A stretch of DNA of 64,000 nt, from the NCBI GenBank assembly GCA_951799405.1, contig OX637353.1:7626001-7690000 (forward strand). The letters are read 5' to 3'. Below the pieces are notes generated by a model. The model was not told where the DNA came from. It worked only from the letters and a program-made list of their open reading frames with translations, and did no database searches. Shown piece by piece: positions 12,356 to 24,141 of this stretch. This DNA comes from Agapetus fuscipes (taxonomy: Eukaryota > Arthropoda > Insecta > Trichoptera > Glossosomatidae). A program made the position numbers and the translations under genes. The stretch's first letter is position 1, and the number at the start of each line of letters is the position of its first letter.

Positions 12356-12991
12356 GAAAGAAAATGTTCTACATATTTCTAGGACTATATTGTAAGAAAA
12401 TATTAACACCGTTGGTATTAAGAAGTTTTATTAGGGCTGAAGTTGTATCACGACTTCCGAAAGGCTAGCGAAAGCCAATGTATCGGATATTGGTTGAATA
12501 AAGTCAAACAAGAGGCAAGTTTTGTAATTCAACCTGCGGGAATTGACTTATTGGCCATTAATACTTTGTTAAGACGGAGCAGGAGTTTTTATTGCTGCTC
12601 AAAAGTTACGCCGGACGTGGGGCGTATAACGAGAAAATGGGACTGTTTGCTCTACGGCCAATTATTTTCTTTCGCCAACTACAATTTGTATGGTAAATGT
12701 TACAAATTACCAACATTGTTGTTTTGTGTTGATGTTTTAAGTTTTTATATTGCTCTCCGATAGGCTCTGTTTATAAACTACACTGTCGTAAAATCTCTAC
12801 CCTTTTTTTAGTACCTGTAAAATTGATCTTCTTTTTATAACTTTTTTTGTTTCACTGATAAAAACGTATAATTGAGAAAAAGAGTATCTTTTTTGTATCG
12901 AAATATTTATTGTATTTTAAAATTAAATCTGATAAGTGCATATTTTTCAAATAAAAATGTTACTAATTATTTATTGTTCATATTACCTGTA

Positions 12992-13065
12992 AGCATTCAA
13001 CCATAGCGTAAACAAAATAATATGTAAACTTGAAGCTGGGACTATTGAGCGTTTTAATTTCTACA
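12992..13065. repeat. Partial P-family foldback MITE
   Basis: ATTCAACCATAGCGTAAAC followed after 36 nt by TATTGAGCGTTTTAATTTCT reproduces the left inner end and the centre of the 32476-32633 copy. The right terminal inverted repeat is missing. Confidence 0.45.
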
Positions 13066-13957
13066 AATGAATTAAGTACGAATCGCTGATAATTTAAATA
13101 GGCTGAATGTATCATATGTCTTAAATTTGAACGCATTTAGATGCATGTATTTGTTCAGCAAAATACATTTAATTTATTTAATATCAGTGTATTTGTACAC
13201 GGACCGCATGTAGAAAATACAGAGGAAAACGAGAATGTCAGTAAAATAAAAAGATAATCTACCAATGCTATGTAGTAGCATTTGTGTGTATCTAAAGCAC
13301 TGCCAAATTTGTAATACAAAAACAGTCTTTATCACTGTTTATGGCGATATTTTCGGTTATTTGTGACAGGCGATAACCATGAGAAATACAGACTTTCAAA
13401 TTTGTAATTTTGATTTACTTACAATTTTCTTCAACTGACATTTCTTATTCTCCCCCCATTGTCTTCATATGAGTGTCTGTTCTTCCTCTCTCTTCCTGGG
13501 GAATGCAAGAAGTCGCTAACTTTCGCCGAGTTTGAAAGAAGCGTAATGCCTTCTGGTTTAGTGGGGTGACCGCAACTTGGGCTGCTCCCTTATTTATTTA
13601 GCCTCCCCGCATCGCACGGACGTGACATGTATCTATTTCGTTAGCGGAAATCTACCATGGTCACCCTCCGACGTCTAAATTCAAACCAAAGGCGTCTCGG
13701 AAAGAAAATCTCGCGAAAAAATTGTGTCAGCAAAAGCTCAAAAAAAAAAGTTCACCTTTTCACGAGTTTCAGGAAGAATATATGAACTAATTCAAAATTA
13801 AGAGTAAGTTCTGATTCTCACCAATATCTAAAACTTAAGTTACACAGATTTTTTTGCGAATGTTTTTAATTTAGCTGCTAATGCTTAAGTGTATATTTTT
13901 TTTTATAAATTATGTTTAAAAAACTTGATACTGGTGTAATAATATCGTAAGTTCTTA

Positions 13958-14052
13958 AGGAAATAAATCAACTCGTGAAGAAAAACGATGTGTTTTATTT
14001 TTACATTATTAATTTAAAATTAATCTTCACAATGTCAATACACAAACCCTTA
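13958..14052. repeat. Fragment shared with the Penelope-like pair at 61960-62130
   Basis: AAATAAATCAACTCGTGAAG plus AAAAAC, then TTTTACATTATTAATTTAAA and TCTTCACAATGTCAATACAC, occur here and at 61.96-62.13 kb. The ribozyme-like part is not present in this copy. Confidence 0.5.
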
Positions 14053-15119
14053 AACTTTAATAAAATTGTGTTACAATTTTGTTTAGATTTTGCTTTAGAG
14101 GTACATGGAAGAATGATAAAAATCTGTGTCAAAAGTATTGGACAAACTAACTTTATCAATCCCAAAAAAAAACTTGTACTTGTATCCAGCCGACATTCCA
14201 CTAAAGAAGCCAGTACCTCCACAGATGTGTCGTAGCTTTGTTCTGTCCTTGCTCACCTATTTCATATCCTCAACATTCATCACTTTCTTTTCCATCCAAG
14301 CCATTTGAAATCTTTATTTTTTTATAGATAATTTTTTTTCGTCGGTCTGCTCCTTCAACGTTTTAATCACTTTTTTTGCCAAATGTTTCTTGTACATTTT
14401 TTAAGATGCCCAAACGAAATGAGTACGTCTTGTTATCTTTAAATATCAGTTTGTCGGTTATAAAAAAATATATAATAATGCAAAAACCATGAAAAATACA
14501 CATGAAAATCATTTATTAAATAATTAGCTAGTAAATACAGCAGAATATGATCTTCAACTTTTAAAGTATGAAATAGACAAAAAAAACTTTATGGTACTTC
14601 ATATGACGCGTTCATAAAACTGCTATAGTTTCATTCCATAGAAATCGAAAAATTAAAAGGTTATTCTTAAAAGGAATATTTTTTTCATCCCATTGTACGC
14701 CTCTGATTTATCAAATACTGTTTTTAGTTACGCCACACGAATGAAAATGATATTTTGTTGGAAAAAAGCAAGCCCGAGGTAAAGTCGGGAATCGCGTCTT
14801 TCAAAGTTTAAATTACCAAAGAAAATGATTCCTCACGTATCGAGAAAATATTGCTTACTTTTCACTATTTATGGCTTTCATATATTTTTGTGTGGATTTT
14901 CTACCTTATTTATTTAATATGAGTCTTTATTTTCTCAAAAAAAGGTCATTAACCTGGCTTTTATTTAAAAAAAAAAAAAGATTTATCATTAAAAAAATAA
15001 AACCAAGACACAATGAGTTGACTTTATTATAGGTACATTTTATTGATTTAATATTTATATATTTTAAAACTAAAAGGCTTCGTTTCCTTCAATTTTTAGA
15101 TTTACATTATTTTTTGTTC

Positions 15120-15405
15120 ATATGAGACTGACCACCCATTCTTTAAAAAATGGTTCACTTTGCGAATGTCACCCCTGTTTCAGGGAAGGTCGGTAAAAGT
15201 TGCACGGTTTATATTCTTTGAGGTTTTGATTTTAATTTGTATGTACACATTCAGCATTTTTAAGCGTGAACTACACGTGTCTGTTTGTGGGCATGCATTT
15301 GATATGCGCTTTAATTGTTAATATATCTTTGCAACTTAGATTATAGATTATTATATTATTATAATAATCTATTATATTAATATAATAATCTATTATATAT
15401 ATATT
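15120..15405 (+). repeat. R-family repeat with expanded AT tail
   Basis: 5'-truncated at CATATGAGACTGACCACC. The body is intact to GCAACTTAGATTATAGATTA, after which the tail has expanded into a self-complementary AT array (15345-15405) made of TAATATAATAATCTATTATA-type units. Confidence 0.85.
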
Positions 15406-16850
15406 AGGTAGAGAGCAGGTATTTTCTGTACAATTTACAGAAAATAATTTACAAGCGAGATAAACGCAAGACAATGGATCGCAAAAAACAATGAAGGAGC
15501 CCAAAAACAACAGAGAAAAAATACACACAAAAGTAAACAAACAAGAGTAATAAATAAGGATAAGAATGGAAGGAACACAGTGATAAAAATTACAAAATCA
15601 TGTAATGGTCCATCCGGTAGTCTGTCCATAGGAACGGAAACTTCATTCCACAAAGGAAATAAATACAATCCCAATTTCGGTGTTAAACCCTCGACACGAA
15701 ACATTATACATCCGGGACAGATGTAAGGCAGTAGTGGTCGTAGAGCATTCCAATAAAATTAAATGACTTTCTTACATTTTCAAAGTGTATAGATTATCTA
15801 AAAAAAAATACAAAACAAATGCCATAAGCGAATTCAATTATACGAAAAATCTTTAAGGATATTTGTAAATTATTAAAAGCCTGTTGAATCAAACTCCAAT
15901 CAGACAAAAATCCAAATTAAGTGTGATTTTCCCATCAAATCGAAAATTTGGTTGCATGTACGTAATTCAGCTAATGTGCATAATCTTTACTGTTCAAATT
16001 CCATCATATTATAACCCACTTGCAGGACGTATTTAACCGAGGTCCTTACCAGAATCAAACAATAAAATTTGATGTGTCAATCAAATATTGATTGGAGGTT
16101 GGTGCAACAGACTCTAACAATAACAATTTCCCTCACAAGAGCTTAGTCTCTTTTTGGTGAGGTATAGCGTAACAAAAATGTAATCAAATAATTTATATTA
16201 TTAAAATAAATAAATTGTTCCTTCATAAAACGTATCAATCCACATAATTTTGTTTTAATTTTTTAAGTCTTGTAGCTGTTTTGGGAAATATTGTTTGATT
16301 TGATAAACAGATTTTTAGATGCTGTTGCAGTGGTCTATGGGAGCTAAAGCTTCCACACATTTGATTTTTAAAAATGAAATATTAATAATGTATCTACTCG
16401 TATAACTTTTAAAAGATGAAAACATAAATATTTTTGTAGTAAATATATATAAAGAAAATCATACATTTATGTTTTTTTATTCGTCAATATTCCCATAATT
16501 ATGTTAACAATCACTGCCTCAGTAAATAAAATGATATTTTTAAACTGCAAAAGGTCCTTGTTCATCCTGTATTATCTGTTATTTTTTATACCAAACAACG
16601 AGCCAGGAAACGAGCGGGCTGTGGGGTGGATATGAACACACCACTAAGTATACAGGTACTGATAAGCATCAAAAGGTCCAGCAATGGAGTACCACAGGGT
16701 GCTATACTTGGAACTTTATTATTTAGATGGTAAACAAAATAGATATAATAATACAGACACCAATATCCAAACATCCAAATAAGAAATATCCAAAAAGGAA
16801 ATAAGCTCAAAATGAAAATAGAGAATAAACTACTCACATATTATAGACTG
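15406..16850. other. Unassigned AT-rich intronic DNA
   Basis: Short minus-strand ORFs at 15271-15704 and 16586-16837 give hydrophobic, low-information peptides typical of AT-rich chance frames. Nothing else recognised. Confidence 0.35.
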
Positions 16851-17275
16851 GATGCGCGCAAAGCGAATTCTCTTGCGCTTTCTTCATTCGGTGTATGCGA
16901 TCTTACTCTGAATAGTATTCTTCGAGAGCTCCTCAATCCGATAATGATCGAGGTGCCTCGACGACAATTGGGGCGCAATATCTGCTCCGAGAGCCTGGAT
17001 TCTGTTGGTCGGGACAACAAGGAAAGGACCGAAGGACTTGCCACTCACCTTGCTGCTCCCGTTGTCCAGGCCTCGTTCGACTGCAGTCTTGTCCCCAATG
17101 TCCGCTGCTTTTCTCCCCGCAGCGATCCCGTTGCACACGCGACTTTGCACTCGGGATTAGGGTGTTATCACCTTCCTACACGAAGGTTACCACGTTCGAC
17201 ACGACGATCTTCCTACACGAAGAATCTTGGACCAGTTCCACACGACAACCTTCCTAGTCAAAGGTTGTAGAACAA
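16850..17275. other. GC-rich island with overlapping ORFs and a short degenerate tandem repeat
   Basis: The longest open frame of the window (16812-17270 +, 152 codons) lies here, but the minus strand is open over much of the same DNA (16884-17150). I cannot say which, if either, is coded. The translation is not recognised. On the minus strand CAAGGTGAGT (about 17043-17052) would be a good donor site. From 17173 to 17270 the phrase TTCCTACACGAAG recurs twice with a third variant TTCCTAGTCAAAG, in units of about 40 nt containing CACACGAC or GACACGAC. A retained exon of an unknown transposon or gene is possible. Confidence 0.3.
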
Positions 17276-19129
17276 GTGACAATATAGGTAGGTAATACAG
17301 ATTTTTGGGCATAGTGGTAAAGTTGTAAACAAGGATAGGTATTAATTTAGGGAATGACCAACAGATGTCGCTTTGGCACGAACATAGACCATTCATTGTT
17401 ATTTACTTTTTACACAAGTTCAATACTTATCGCAAATATAACACATTGCGTGAAATTGCTGTTGTGTCTTCCATTATTTTTTTTTCTATTTACGTAATTA
17501 GGGAAATGTACACAAAGCTGTATACTTGGGGTAAGGAATACAATAAAATTTATGACACAGTTTGACTTTGAATTAAATACCTGTGGTTGATTTTTTCAAT
17601 TCATTGCTTCTAGCGTAAATCTACGTTTACTACAATCGATAAAAAAAGTCGAGTGTGTAAAATATATAAATAATAAAAGTTTAGACAAAAACGTGAGCAT
17701 TTTTCATTTATTTAATTTTTCCACTCCATGTTACTTAGCCACAACTTTCAGCCTCCCCTTCCGTTTGTTTTCCTCTTCTGACCCTTCACGTATCTCTTTA
17801 CCCCAAAATTCATACGCACCCTTGTGAGCAGGGGGTGAACCAGGGTGCGGAATATAGGTGATGTGATAATATAAGGTAGAGTTCAAGTCAACAAACTAAG
17901 TCAGAAATACATTCATTTGTTCACGTCGAAATATTTTTTATCCTATTTTGCTATTTTTTGCTAAACGTTGAAAATTGTAAAATAATCAGGCGGATTATAT
18001 TTGAACCGCTTTCTCGTTATTTTATGTAGTGTGAATCTGGTGATTTATTACATTCGGCATTTTATCCTTCATTTACATTATAATTATCATTATTCTGTTT
18101 TTCTTATTGTCTGTAATATGTCACATGACTAGTCAGTAGTCACGTTTTGGACCCCCCGCGGAATAAAATAATTTGATAAACTTTAAAACATTGTAAATCT
18201 GACAATGGTTACTAGGTTACCTTAGCCACTAATAACTAAATACTGATTAGTTTGTTTATTATCAACCCCACCAAGTGACGTCATTTTATTAAACTTTTCT
18301 TTGTGCTGATGCTTTGTATAAAATTTATATAACTACAAGTTATTATATGACTTACATATTGTTAGTATTTTAACTGGGGTTCTCTATAAATTAAACTGCA
18401 ATTATTTATTTTAACAGAATTTATTTTACACGGCTTGGTTTACATTTTACAATAGTTGATAATCTCTGCGTATATTGGTTTCACGGCAAAACGGCAAAAT
18501 CCGAGTGGCTGCTTGCTCTTCACACCATTTCATTCCTTTTATATTGGTACCAAAGAGATCATTCTTGCATATTCTAGAATATAAATCATTCTACGATCTC
18601 TCGCTTACAGCAGAACGTCATTCTACGCACTACCACCATCATGGACTACTTCCAGATGGTTCTACTTCTACCTACACTATCGTATAGGGGCGCGTAGTTA
18701 CTTTGATTTAGTAACAACCTTATTTTCTTTGTAAACGACTTTTTTTAATGAATTTTCGTAAATCGAAAAAAAACTTACAGAATTGAACATCCCCAGGTTT
18801 TCAATACCCACAATAATATCTCCATCGTTTGAATTTCAAGTGGGCGGAAGAATTCCCGTTTTATTTATTTGCCCTTTTGTTTTTTCGGCGCGAAAATTAT
18901 CAATCGATGTGTGCGAGCTGGCCTTTGAAAAATTTCCGCAATAAAATAAAACCGCAAAGCAAGAGCGCCATTTTATTTTGGACCTGGAATTGAAAAAATA
19001 AATATATAAATCACTGACAATGAATAATTACGGTATGTTTTCTCACTTTTGGCATTTTTTTTTGTTTCATCGCCAAATTTTACTATATTTGAAATTTATA
19101 TAATTTTAAATTAAAAATTGGAATACAAT
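17276..19129. other. Unassigned intronic DNA
   Basis: No recognised gene or repeat. A patch at 18840-18980 (GGCGGAAGAATTCCCG, TTTTTCGGCGCGAAAATTAT, AAAGCAAGAGCGCCATTT) is less AT-rich and not seen elsewhere in the window. Confidence 0.35.
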
Positions 19130-19225
19130 TTGTTCAAATTCACTTATTTGCTCATTTTATACATAACCAGTTTCGGCAGAAGCAGTACCTCCTATCTTCA
19201 GGTTTTCACTGAAAAATAGGAGGTA
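19130..19225 (-). repeat. Penelope-like terminal repeat fragment
   Basis: On the minus strand, ACCTGAAGATAGGAGGTACT then GCTTCTGCCGAAACTGG gives a CTGAAGA box, a hairpin with decayed pairing and a GAAA box. A second TAGGAGGTACT copy lies at 19216-19225 in the same orientation on the opposite side of the hairpin start. Confidence 0.5.
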
Positions 19226-19270
19226 CTATAATCTATAATCTAAGTTGCAAGGATATATATATATATATAT
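19226..19270 (-). repeat. R-family repeat, 3' part split by a LINE insertion
   Basis: Holds the tail CTATAATCTATAATCTAAGT and TGCAAGGATATA, then passes into an (AT)n run. It continues at 19611. The two parts make one subfamily A copy. Confidence 0.85.
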
Positions 19271-19610
19271 GAGGATAATTTATTTAATTAAAATTTAATA
19301 CATGACAAAAGACCACAAAAGAGTCACACCTCAAGGGCCCTCCTTATCAAGAATGAGATATTTTAAAAAGGTGCTGTTTGAGTGCTTTTTTAAAAATGCC
19401 AACAGATTCCGAAACCCTCACTCCGGGTGGCAGTCTGTTCCACTCCACTGGTCCCGCAAACCGGAAAGCGCGATCCCCAAAATCAGTGCATATTTGACGG
19501 CGAGGCTGCATCAACCTGACAGCTCGACACCCCGCTGACCTAAGTGTCCGCCCCCTCACACTCACCTCAACGGGGGAAAGCATGTCTGCCAGATATGATG
19601 GAGCCAAACC
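19271..19610 (-). mobile_element. 5'-truncated non-LTR retrotransposon 3' end inserted in an R copy
   Basis: The minus-strand ORF (19347-19607) contains PRRQICTDFGDRAFRFAGPV, then EWNRLPPGVR and SVGIFKKALKQHLF. The YGDRAF-AGP-WN-LP-FK-LK-HLF pattern is diagnostic of the C-terminus of CR1/Jockey/L2-type RT ORFs. A short 3' UTR ends near AAATTATCCTCAT at 19271. It interrupts the R repeat between GGATATA and TATTCATTT, with ATAT present at both edges. Confidence 0.82.
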
Positions 19611-19738
19611 ATATATTCATTTAAAGCTCTCAGATGTATGCCCACAAACCAACACGTGTAGTTCGCGCTTACAAATGCTGAATGCGTACTTACAAATAAA
19701 ATCCAAACCTCAAATGAACATAAGCCCCACAATTTTTA
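19611..19738 (-). repeat. R-family repeat, internal part of the split copy
   Basis: From ATATTCATTTAAAGCTCTCA to AACATAAGCCCCACAA. The 5' half (TGACCACCC, GGTTCACTTTGCC) is missing, so the copy was already 5'-truncated or was later deleted. Confidence 0.85.
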
Positions 19739-20279
19739 CTGCTTCTCCTTCAAATGTTTGTGCATAAAATAAACTCATAAGTGAATTTTAACGAATTGTA
19801 TTATTATTTTATTGTTTTATTTATTATATTATATTATTATTAGAAATTTATAAAAAAAAATTTATTCACGGATTTACTGTCAAAAATCCACATTATCTTA
19901 TTTGCCTTAAGCATTTTGCACATTCAATTTTAAAAGCTTATAAGTTGAAGTTAAGTATGTAAGCTCAGTTATTGTATGATTTTTTTTTATTTATTACTAT
20001 TTTATAATATCTTTCTCAGTATTATCAATAATTCAAATGTTTTTTATACTATTTTAAATACACCAAACTAATAAATATATTCAGATGATTTTAGCGTAAA
20101 ATATTATAGTACATAATTTATTATGTGAACAACCTTGCATTGACCTTTTTTAAATTCACAAATCTCTTAACTTAAGAAAAAAAATAACATAAGAATATGT
20201 AAAAAATGTTTTGCTAACCTCTTCAAAGATAATCTTTTTCGATAGTTGATTTTTATGAATTTTTGAGAAACAAAATTCT
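19739..20279. other. Very AT-rich unassigned stretch
   Basis: Dominated by A/T homopolymer and TTATT runs. No gene or repeat recognised. Confidence 0.4.
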
Positions 20280-20362
20280 AGTTAAACACTGTTTATTTTT
20301 ACACAAACCGATTTATTGTAATTATAAATCACAAATGTTTTTGACCTTATAGGTCATCATCA
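20280..20362 (-). repeat. Penelope-like terminal repeat abutting an S1 SINE
   Basis: On the minus strand, CTGATGATGACCTATAAGGT then CAAAAACATTTGTG begins at the SINE junction and continues through an AT-rich arm to AAAATAAACAGTGT. The first core CTGATGA is intact; GAAA has become AAAA. This is the same repeat as the palindrome at 32779-33039. Confidence 0.65.
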
Positions 20363-20691
20363 GTCCGGTCGATAGCTCAGGTGGTAGAGTGCTTGCATTC
20401 CATGCCGAAAGCTCGGGTTCGAATCCCACCGAGGGTGTCAGAAATGATTTCCCGTTTCGGTGTTTATTTCAAACCCCAAAATAAAATACCGGCAAGGTTT
20501 ACTCAGCCTTCACAAGAAATGAGTACCAGCACTCTCGGGAGCTGGGAAACCTCCACTTCAACTGAAGTGGTTGGCGTAAGGCCGGCCCCCTTACCTGTAA
20601 AAATAAATAGATTCAACTCGCCACATGCGACCCCTTCGGGGATAACGCGACAAGAAGTTAGACTATATGTGTAGTTTAGACTATACGTGTT
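20363..20691 (+). repeat. S1 tRNA-headed SINE, full length
   Basis: Begins GTCCGGTCGATAGCTCAGGT (A box TAGCTCAGGTGG) with B box GGGTTCGAATCCC at about 20417-20429. Body markers in order: GTGTCAGAAATGATTTCCCG, TTTACTCAGCCTTCACAAGA, CTCGGGAGCTGGGAAACC, TTGGCGTAAGGCCGGCC, CGACCCCTTCGGGGATAACG and ACTATATGTGTAG. The best reference copy in the window. Pol III transcription is inferred from the boxes. Confidence 0.92.
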
Positions 20692-20959
20692 TTTTTACAA
20701 GTAGATAATCACCACCTGTTCATCCAAACAAAAGTACTGAAATGCTAATTTATCAAACTTGAATTTTTGCAAACATTTTTTTTATAAAAATGCGTATTTT
20801 TTGGAATTGAAATTTTAATATTTTGAAGTCACTGAATTATTTATTATATTTAAAAAAATTGTCAAAAACAACTTCAAAACGTGTTGTGTGGAAAATTTTG
20901 GAAAAAAAAAGTTTTGCGTGCTATTTCCGGTCCGAACATGTGCCTCCTATTCCAAAGCC

Positions 20960-21097
20960 AAAGTACAAAACTCTGCGCTCAAACTCAACCGTAGCGTTAA
21001 GTAAATAAAAAATCAAATTAAATCAGCGCCTCTAGTGAACGTTTAAGTTTAGATACATTTGTGTTAAGATGTTATGGTAGAGTTGGAACGTACTTGG
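20960..21097. mobile_element. P-family foldback MITE
   Basis: Left end AAGTACAAAACTCTGCGCTC then AAACTCAACCGTAGCGTTA. The right end reverse-complemented gives CAAGTACGTTCCAACTCTAC then CATAACATCTTA. The centre has GCGCCTCTAGTGAACGTTTA. No ORF. Confidence 0.7.
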
Positions 21098-21414
21098 AGT
21101 TCTGATGGGGGTACAGCGGAACACGGTCCGCTTTCCCGCCAAAACGGTCCGCTCTTTTCGACACGGGCCGTTCCACTTCTGGGCAGGGGCATTAAAAAAA
21201 CTTTTCCTATTTAGAGCAGTTCAATAATAAACCCTTTTTTCATTCCGTTTCTAATTTCGCCCCTCGCGTTATTAAAAGGCCCGCTTTCCGCCATCTGCCG
21301 CGCTAGGTATTAGAATACACTCGTTTTTAAACTCAATCATCGCCATCATCATTTTATTGTTAGTCTTTTTCTTCCGCTGTTACATAAAGAGCACATAAAA
21401 ATTGCAAATATAAA

Positions 21415-21735
21415 CCTAGAACTATTGATCAAAATGATCATGATAATGATGTTAAAACAATTGACTTTGTTCATAGGCGTCTTACTTTACTTCGGCGCAT
21501 AAGCCTTGAAGGCTCAGGGCCTCCCACACCACAATCCTCCAGGACTCTCTGTCTTGTGCTGCTTCCCTCCATGGTCCTCTCAGAACTTCGGCGTCGGCTT
21601 CAACGTTGTCGGCCCACCGCATCCTAGGACGTTTGAGTGAGCACCTGAGAAGGCACCATCTAAGACAGTTCTGGTGTTCCTGGAATCCTTCGTAAATCAA
21701 AAGGTGTCTCCAAATATTCAGTGAACAGATCGGTC
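21415..21735 (-). mobile_element. RTE-like LINE 3' end fragment
   Basis: The minus ORF 21482-21700 carries RPRMRWADNVEADAEVL then WREAAQDRESWRIVV and LQGLCAE. RPR-RW-D-V and W-AQDR-W are conserved at the C-terminus of RTE-like and related retrotransposon ORFs. The start of the fragment is not defined, and a single frame without the catalytic YxDD region means it is a dead 5'-truncated copy. Confidence 0.75.
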
Positions 21736-22114
21736 TTCAGATGTTTCTTAAAGTATTGGCAAATTTTCGGACCATAGGTAGCGGGCGGCTCCATTGCCTT
21801 AAACAACTACTGCAAAAGCACGCTCACAAAACACTGTTTCAAGGAATAAAAGGTTGTGGGATCGATTTTTGGAGGAGAACAAAAGTTATATCATCAAATT
21901 TTCCAAAAATTAATTTTCTGTGTTCAGAAATCCATCGGTCTTTACAAAAGACTAGCCGCCAAGGGTCTCTCCAGCCATTAAGGGTCTTAATGTTTTTGAA
22001 AGTTAAACACTAAAGAGTGATGTTGGTATGATATAATGGTAATGAAACTGATTTCGAAACATAAACGTAGTCGAAGAAGCTCATTTCAAATATGGGCAAA
22101 ACGTCCAGAAGCTT

Positions 22115-22335
22115 CTAATCTAATCTACTCTAAGTTGCAAATATATGTAACATTAAATATTCACATTATATGCATTTTCACTAGCAGACACGTATAAGTT
22201 CGCGCTTAAACATGCCGCATGTGGGCCTACAATATAAAAACCCAAATCTCAAATGAACAACTCCTGCCGACCTTCCCTGAAACAGGGGTGACATTGGAAA
22301 AGTGAACCATTTTCTACAGCATGGGTGGTCAGCCG
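22115..22335 (-). repeat. R-family repeat, subfamily B
   Basis: On the minus strand it starts at GGCTGACCACCCATGCTGTA, lacking the CTTGACTTATAGG 5' end, and ends in TTAGATTAGA-type tail units. A few bases around TGAACAACTCC are deleted relative to other copies. Confidence 0.85.
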
Positions 22336-22825
22336 ATTCCGAGAAACTTCGACAACAGATCCCGGAAAGTAGCTCTCCAATATCAACCGCTGACCGAGAA
22401 AACCTAATACTTCTATTCACAATTATTGTACCTACCATTATTTGCATTTCAATTTTTCCTAAAATCCTTTAAAAAGAATACGAGTATATCGATGAAATCG
22501 TGGTTAATGGAGTGAACTCCGATGTTTGTTCCCCTCTCTATGCCTCGTTGATAGACCAACACTTCTTACGTTAGAATGTATTCCTTTTTCTCCGATAGGG
22601 GTGGGAGAGATTTATTGTAATGACAAACCATCGATTTTCTCACTGCTATCACAATAAATTTCTATCTTTTTTTCGCATCGCTTGTTACGGCAAAATAAAT
22701 TAATGAAATAAATCAACGGGTTGAGAAGCAATTCTTTTTCTCCAAGTTTCGCAATTCTAAGTGGTTTTTTGCATCAAGTTTTGCTAAGTAGACTTTAACG
22801 TTCACTATGTACAATTTTCTACCAT
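22336..22825. other. Unassigned stretch between two R copies
   Basis: Contains a moderately GC-balanced patch at 22495-22640 (GTGAACTCCGATGTTTGTTC, GATAGGGGTGGGAGAG) not repeated elsewhere in the window. No gene is supported. Confidence 0.3.
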
Positions 22826-23064
22826 TTCTAAGTTGCCAAGAAATGTTTACATTAAGGGTTCATGTGTAATGTATGGCCAAAAGCAGACAAGTATAAGTTC
22901 GCGCTTACAAATGCCGCATGTGGGCTCACGGCAAAAAAAACAATATCAACTGAACATAAGCCTTGCAACTCTTGCCGACCTTTTCTGAAACAGGGACTAC
23001 AGTGGCAAAGTAAACATTTTTTTTTCAGAATCAGTGGTCAGCCACATATCAACCTTTAAGATAA
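22826..23064 (-). repeat. R-family repeat, subfamily B, diverged
   Basis: Both ends are still visible (GTTGATATGTGGCTGACCAC on the minus strand; AACTTAGAAATGG at the 3' end), but the tail array is lost and the region for GTTCACTTTGCC is altered to GTTTACTTTGCC. Confidence 0.78.
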
Positions 23065-23645
23065 GAAACAAAAAGGCGCCTTAGATTGGAAAATAAATAG
23101 ATCGCTTTTGAAACATAATTTACAGAAGCAGTAAGTATTTTTCAATGTGTTTATAAAAACATTTTACAAAACAAAAAGTCATTCAATTCAAAATATGTTT
23201 CTTTCAAATATAGTCGTCTTGTTTCCAGAACCACGTTAGATTGGCTTATTCACGGTAGATTTTAATCCCGCCTTAAACCCGTTGCTAAGAAATATTCCCT
23301 TAAAAGTGTAAAGTCCGCCCTCGAGATTAAGTTGTCATCGGATAAACTGTGAATGAGGACCTGTGTCACTCCGGGCTTACACTGTAGTGCTTTCACACAT
23401 TTGCAAAGACGCATTCTGAGCGCAATGTAAAATGTAACACGAATCGGTAGTGAAAAATAAATAAATGGAAATATGTAATTAATAGTTGTATCATTAAAAG
23501 TAGGTATAGAGGTAGTTTTATCATAAACAAAAGTGGTGTGGAACGAATTTCAGCTTATTAATATCGTTTTAACAGGTAAAAAATAACAAAACAGTTTAAA
23601 AAATCAAAAGCTTTACAAAAAAAACAAAAAAAATATCTATTTATG

Positions 23646-23850
23646 TCGCTGGGATGGTCACGGGCGTTGGCGCTCGAATTCGCGTTATTGACACTAACAC
23701 CGATTCAAACCTTGCCTGCGTTATGTACTATTGGCAATAACTTCGACCCTGGTTCAACAGACGTAATTGGTTTATTTCTGTTTGACATATTTCTGACCAG
23801 GCAAAATATTCTGGTGAAATGAATTTCTTTCACAAATCTATTTTTTTAGT
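23646..23850 (+). repeat. S3 tRNA-headed SINE
   Basis: The head GCTGGGATGGTCACGGGCGT has B-box-like CGATTCAAACC. The body has AATAACTTCGACCCTGGTTC and AACAGACGTAATTGG, and it ends in CACAAATCTATTTTTTTAG. Aligns with the copies at 30908, 45201 and 46774. Confidence 0.72.
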
Positions 23851-24141
23851 ACTTCATTTTTCCTTTGGTTAAGAAAAAAAAATCAAATCTCGTGTAGCTA
23901 TTGTGACCAACCGTATATGGACCGGTAACATCAAGTTTATGTCCTGAAAAAATAATTTCAAATAAAAATTAAAATAGCATTTAGTATGTAAGAGAAAAAG
24001 AAAATACATAAAAGTACGTGAAAATTTTCAATTAATTATTTGGAATTGGGATTTTTTCACCAAAAGCGTTAATAAAATTTCCAATGCTTCAGAATAGGTG
24101 TCAGTGTAACGTATTGGCTGAAAACTGCCACTAAGTATAAG

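Larger units (their letters stand above)
12410..15119. other. Mostly unassigned intronic DNA
   Basis: Contains a partial P-like element at 12992-13065 and a Penelope-type fragment at 13958-14052. The block 13440-13720 is GC-richer and apparently single copy (CCTCCCCGCATCGCACGGAC, TCGCTAACTTTCGCCGAG) and is a candidate conserved non-coding element. The 106-codon ORF at 12443-12763 (+) is not recognised. Confidence 0.35.
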
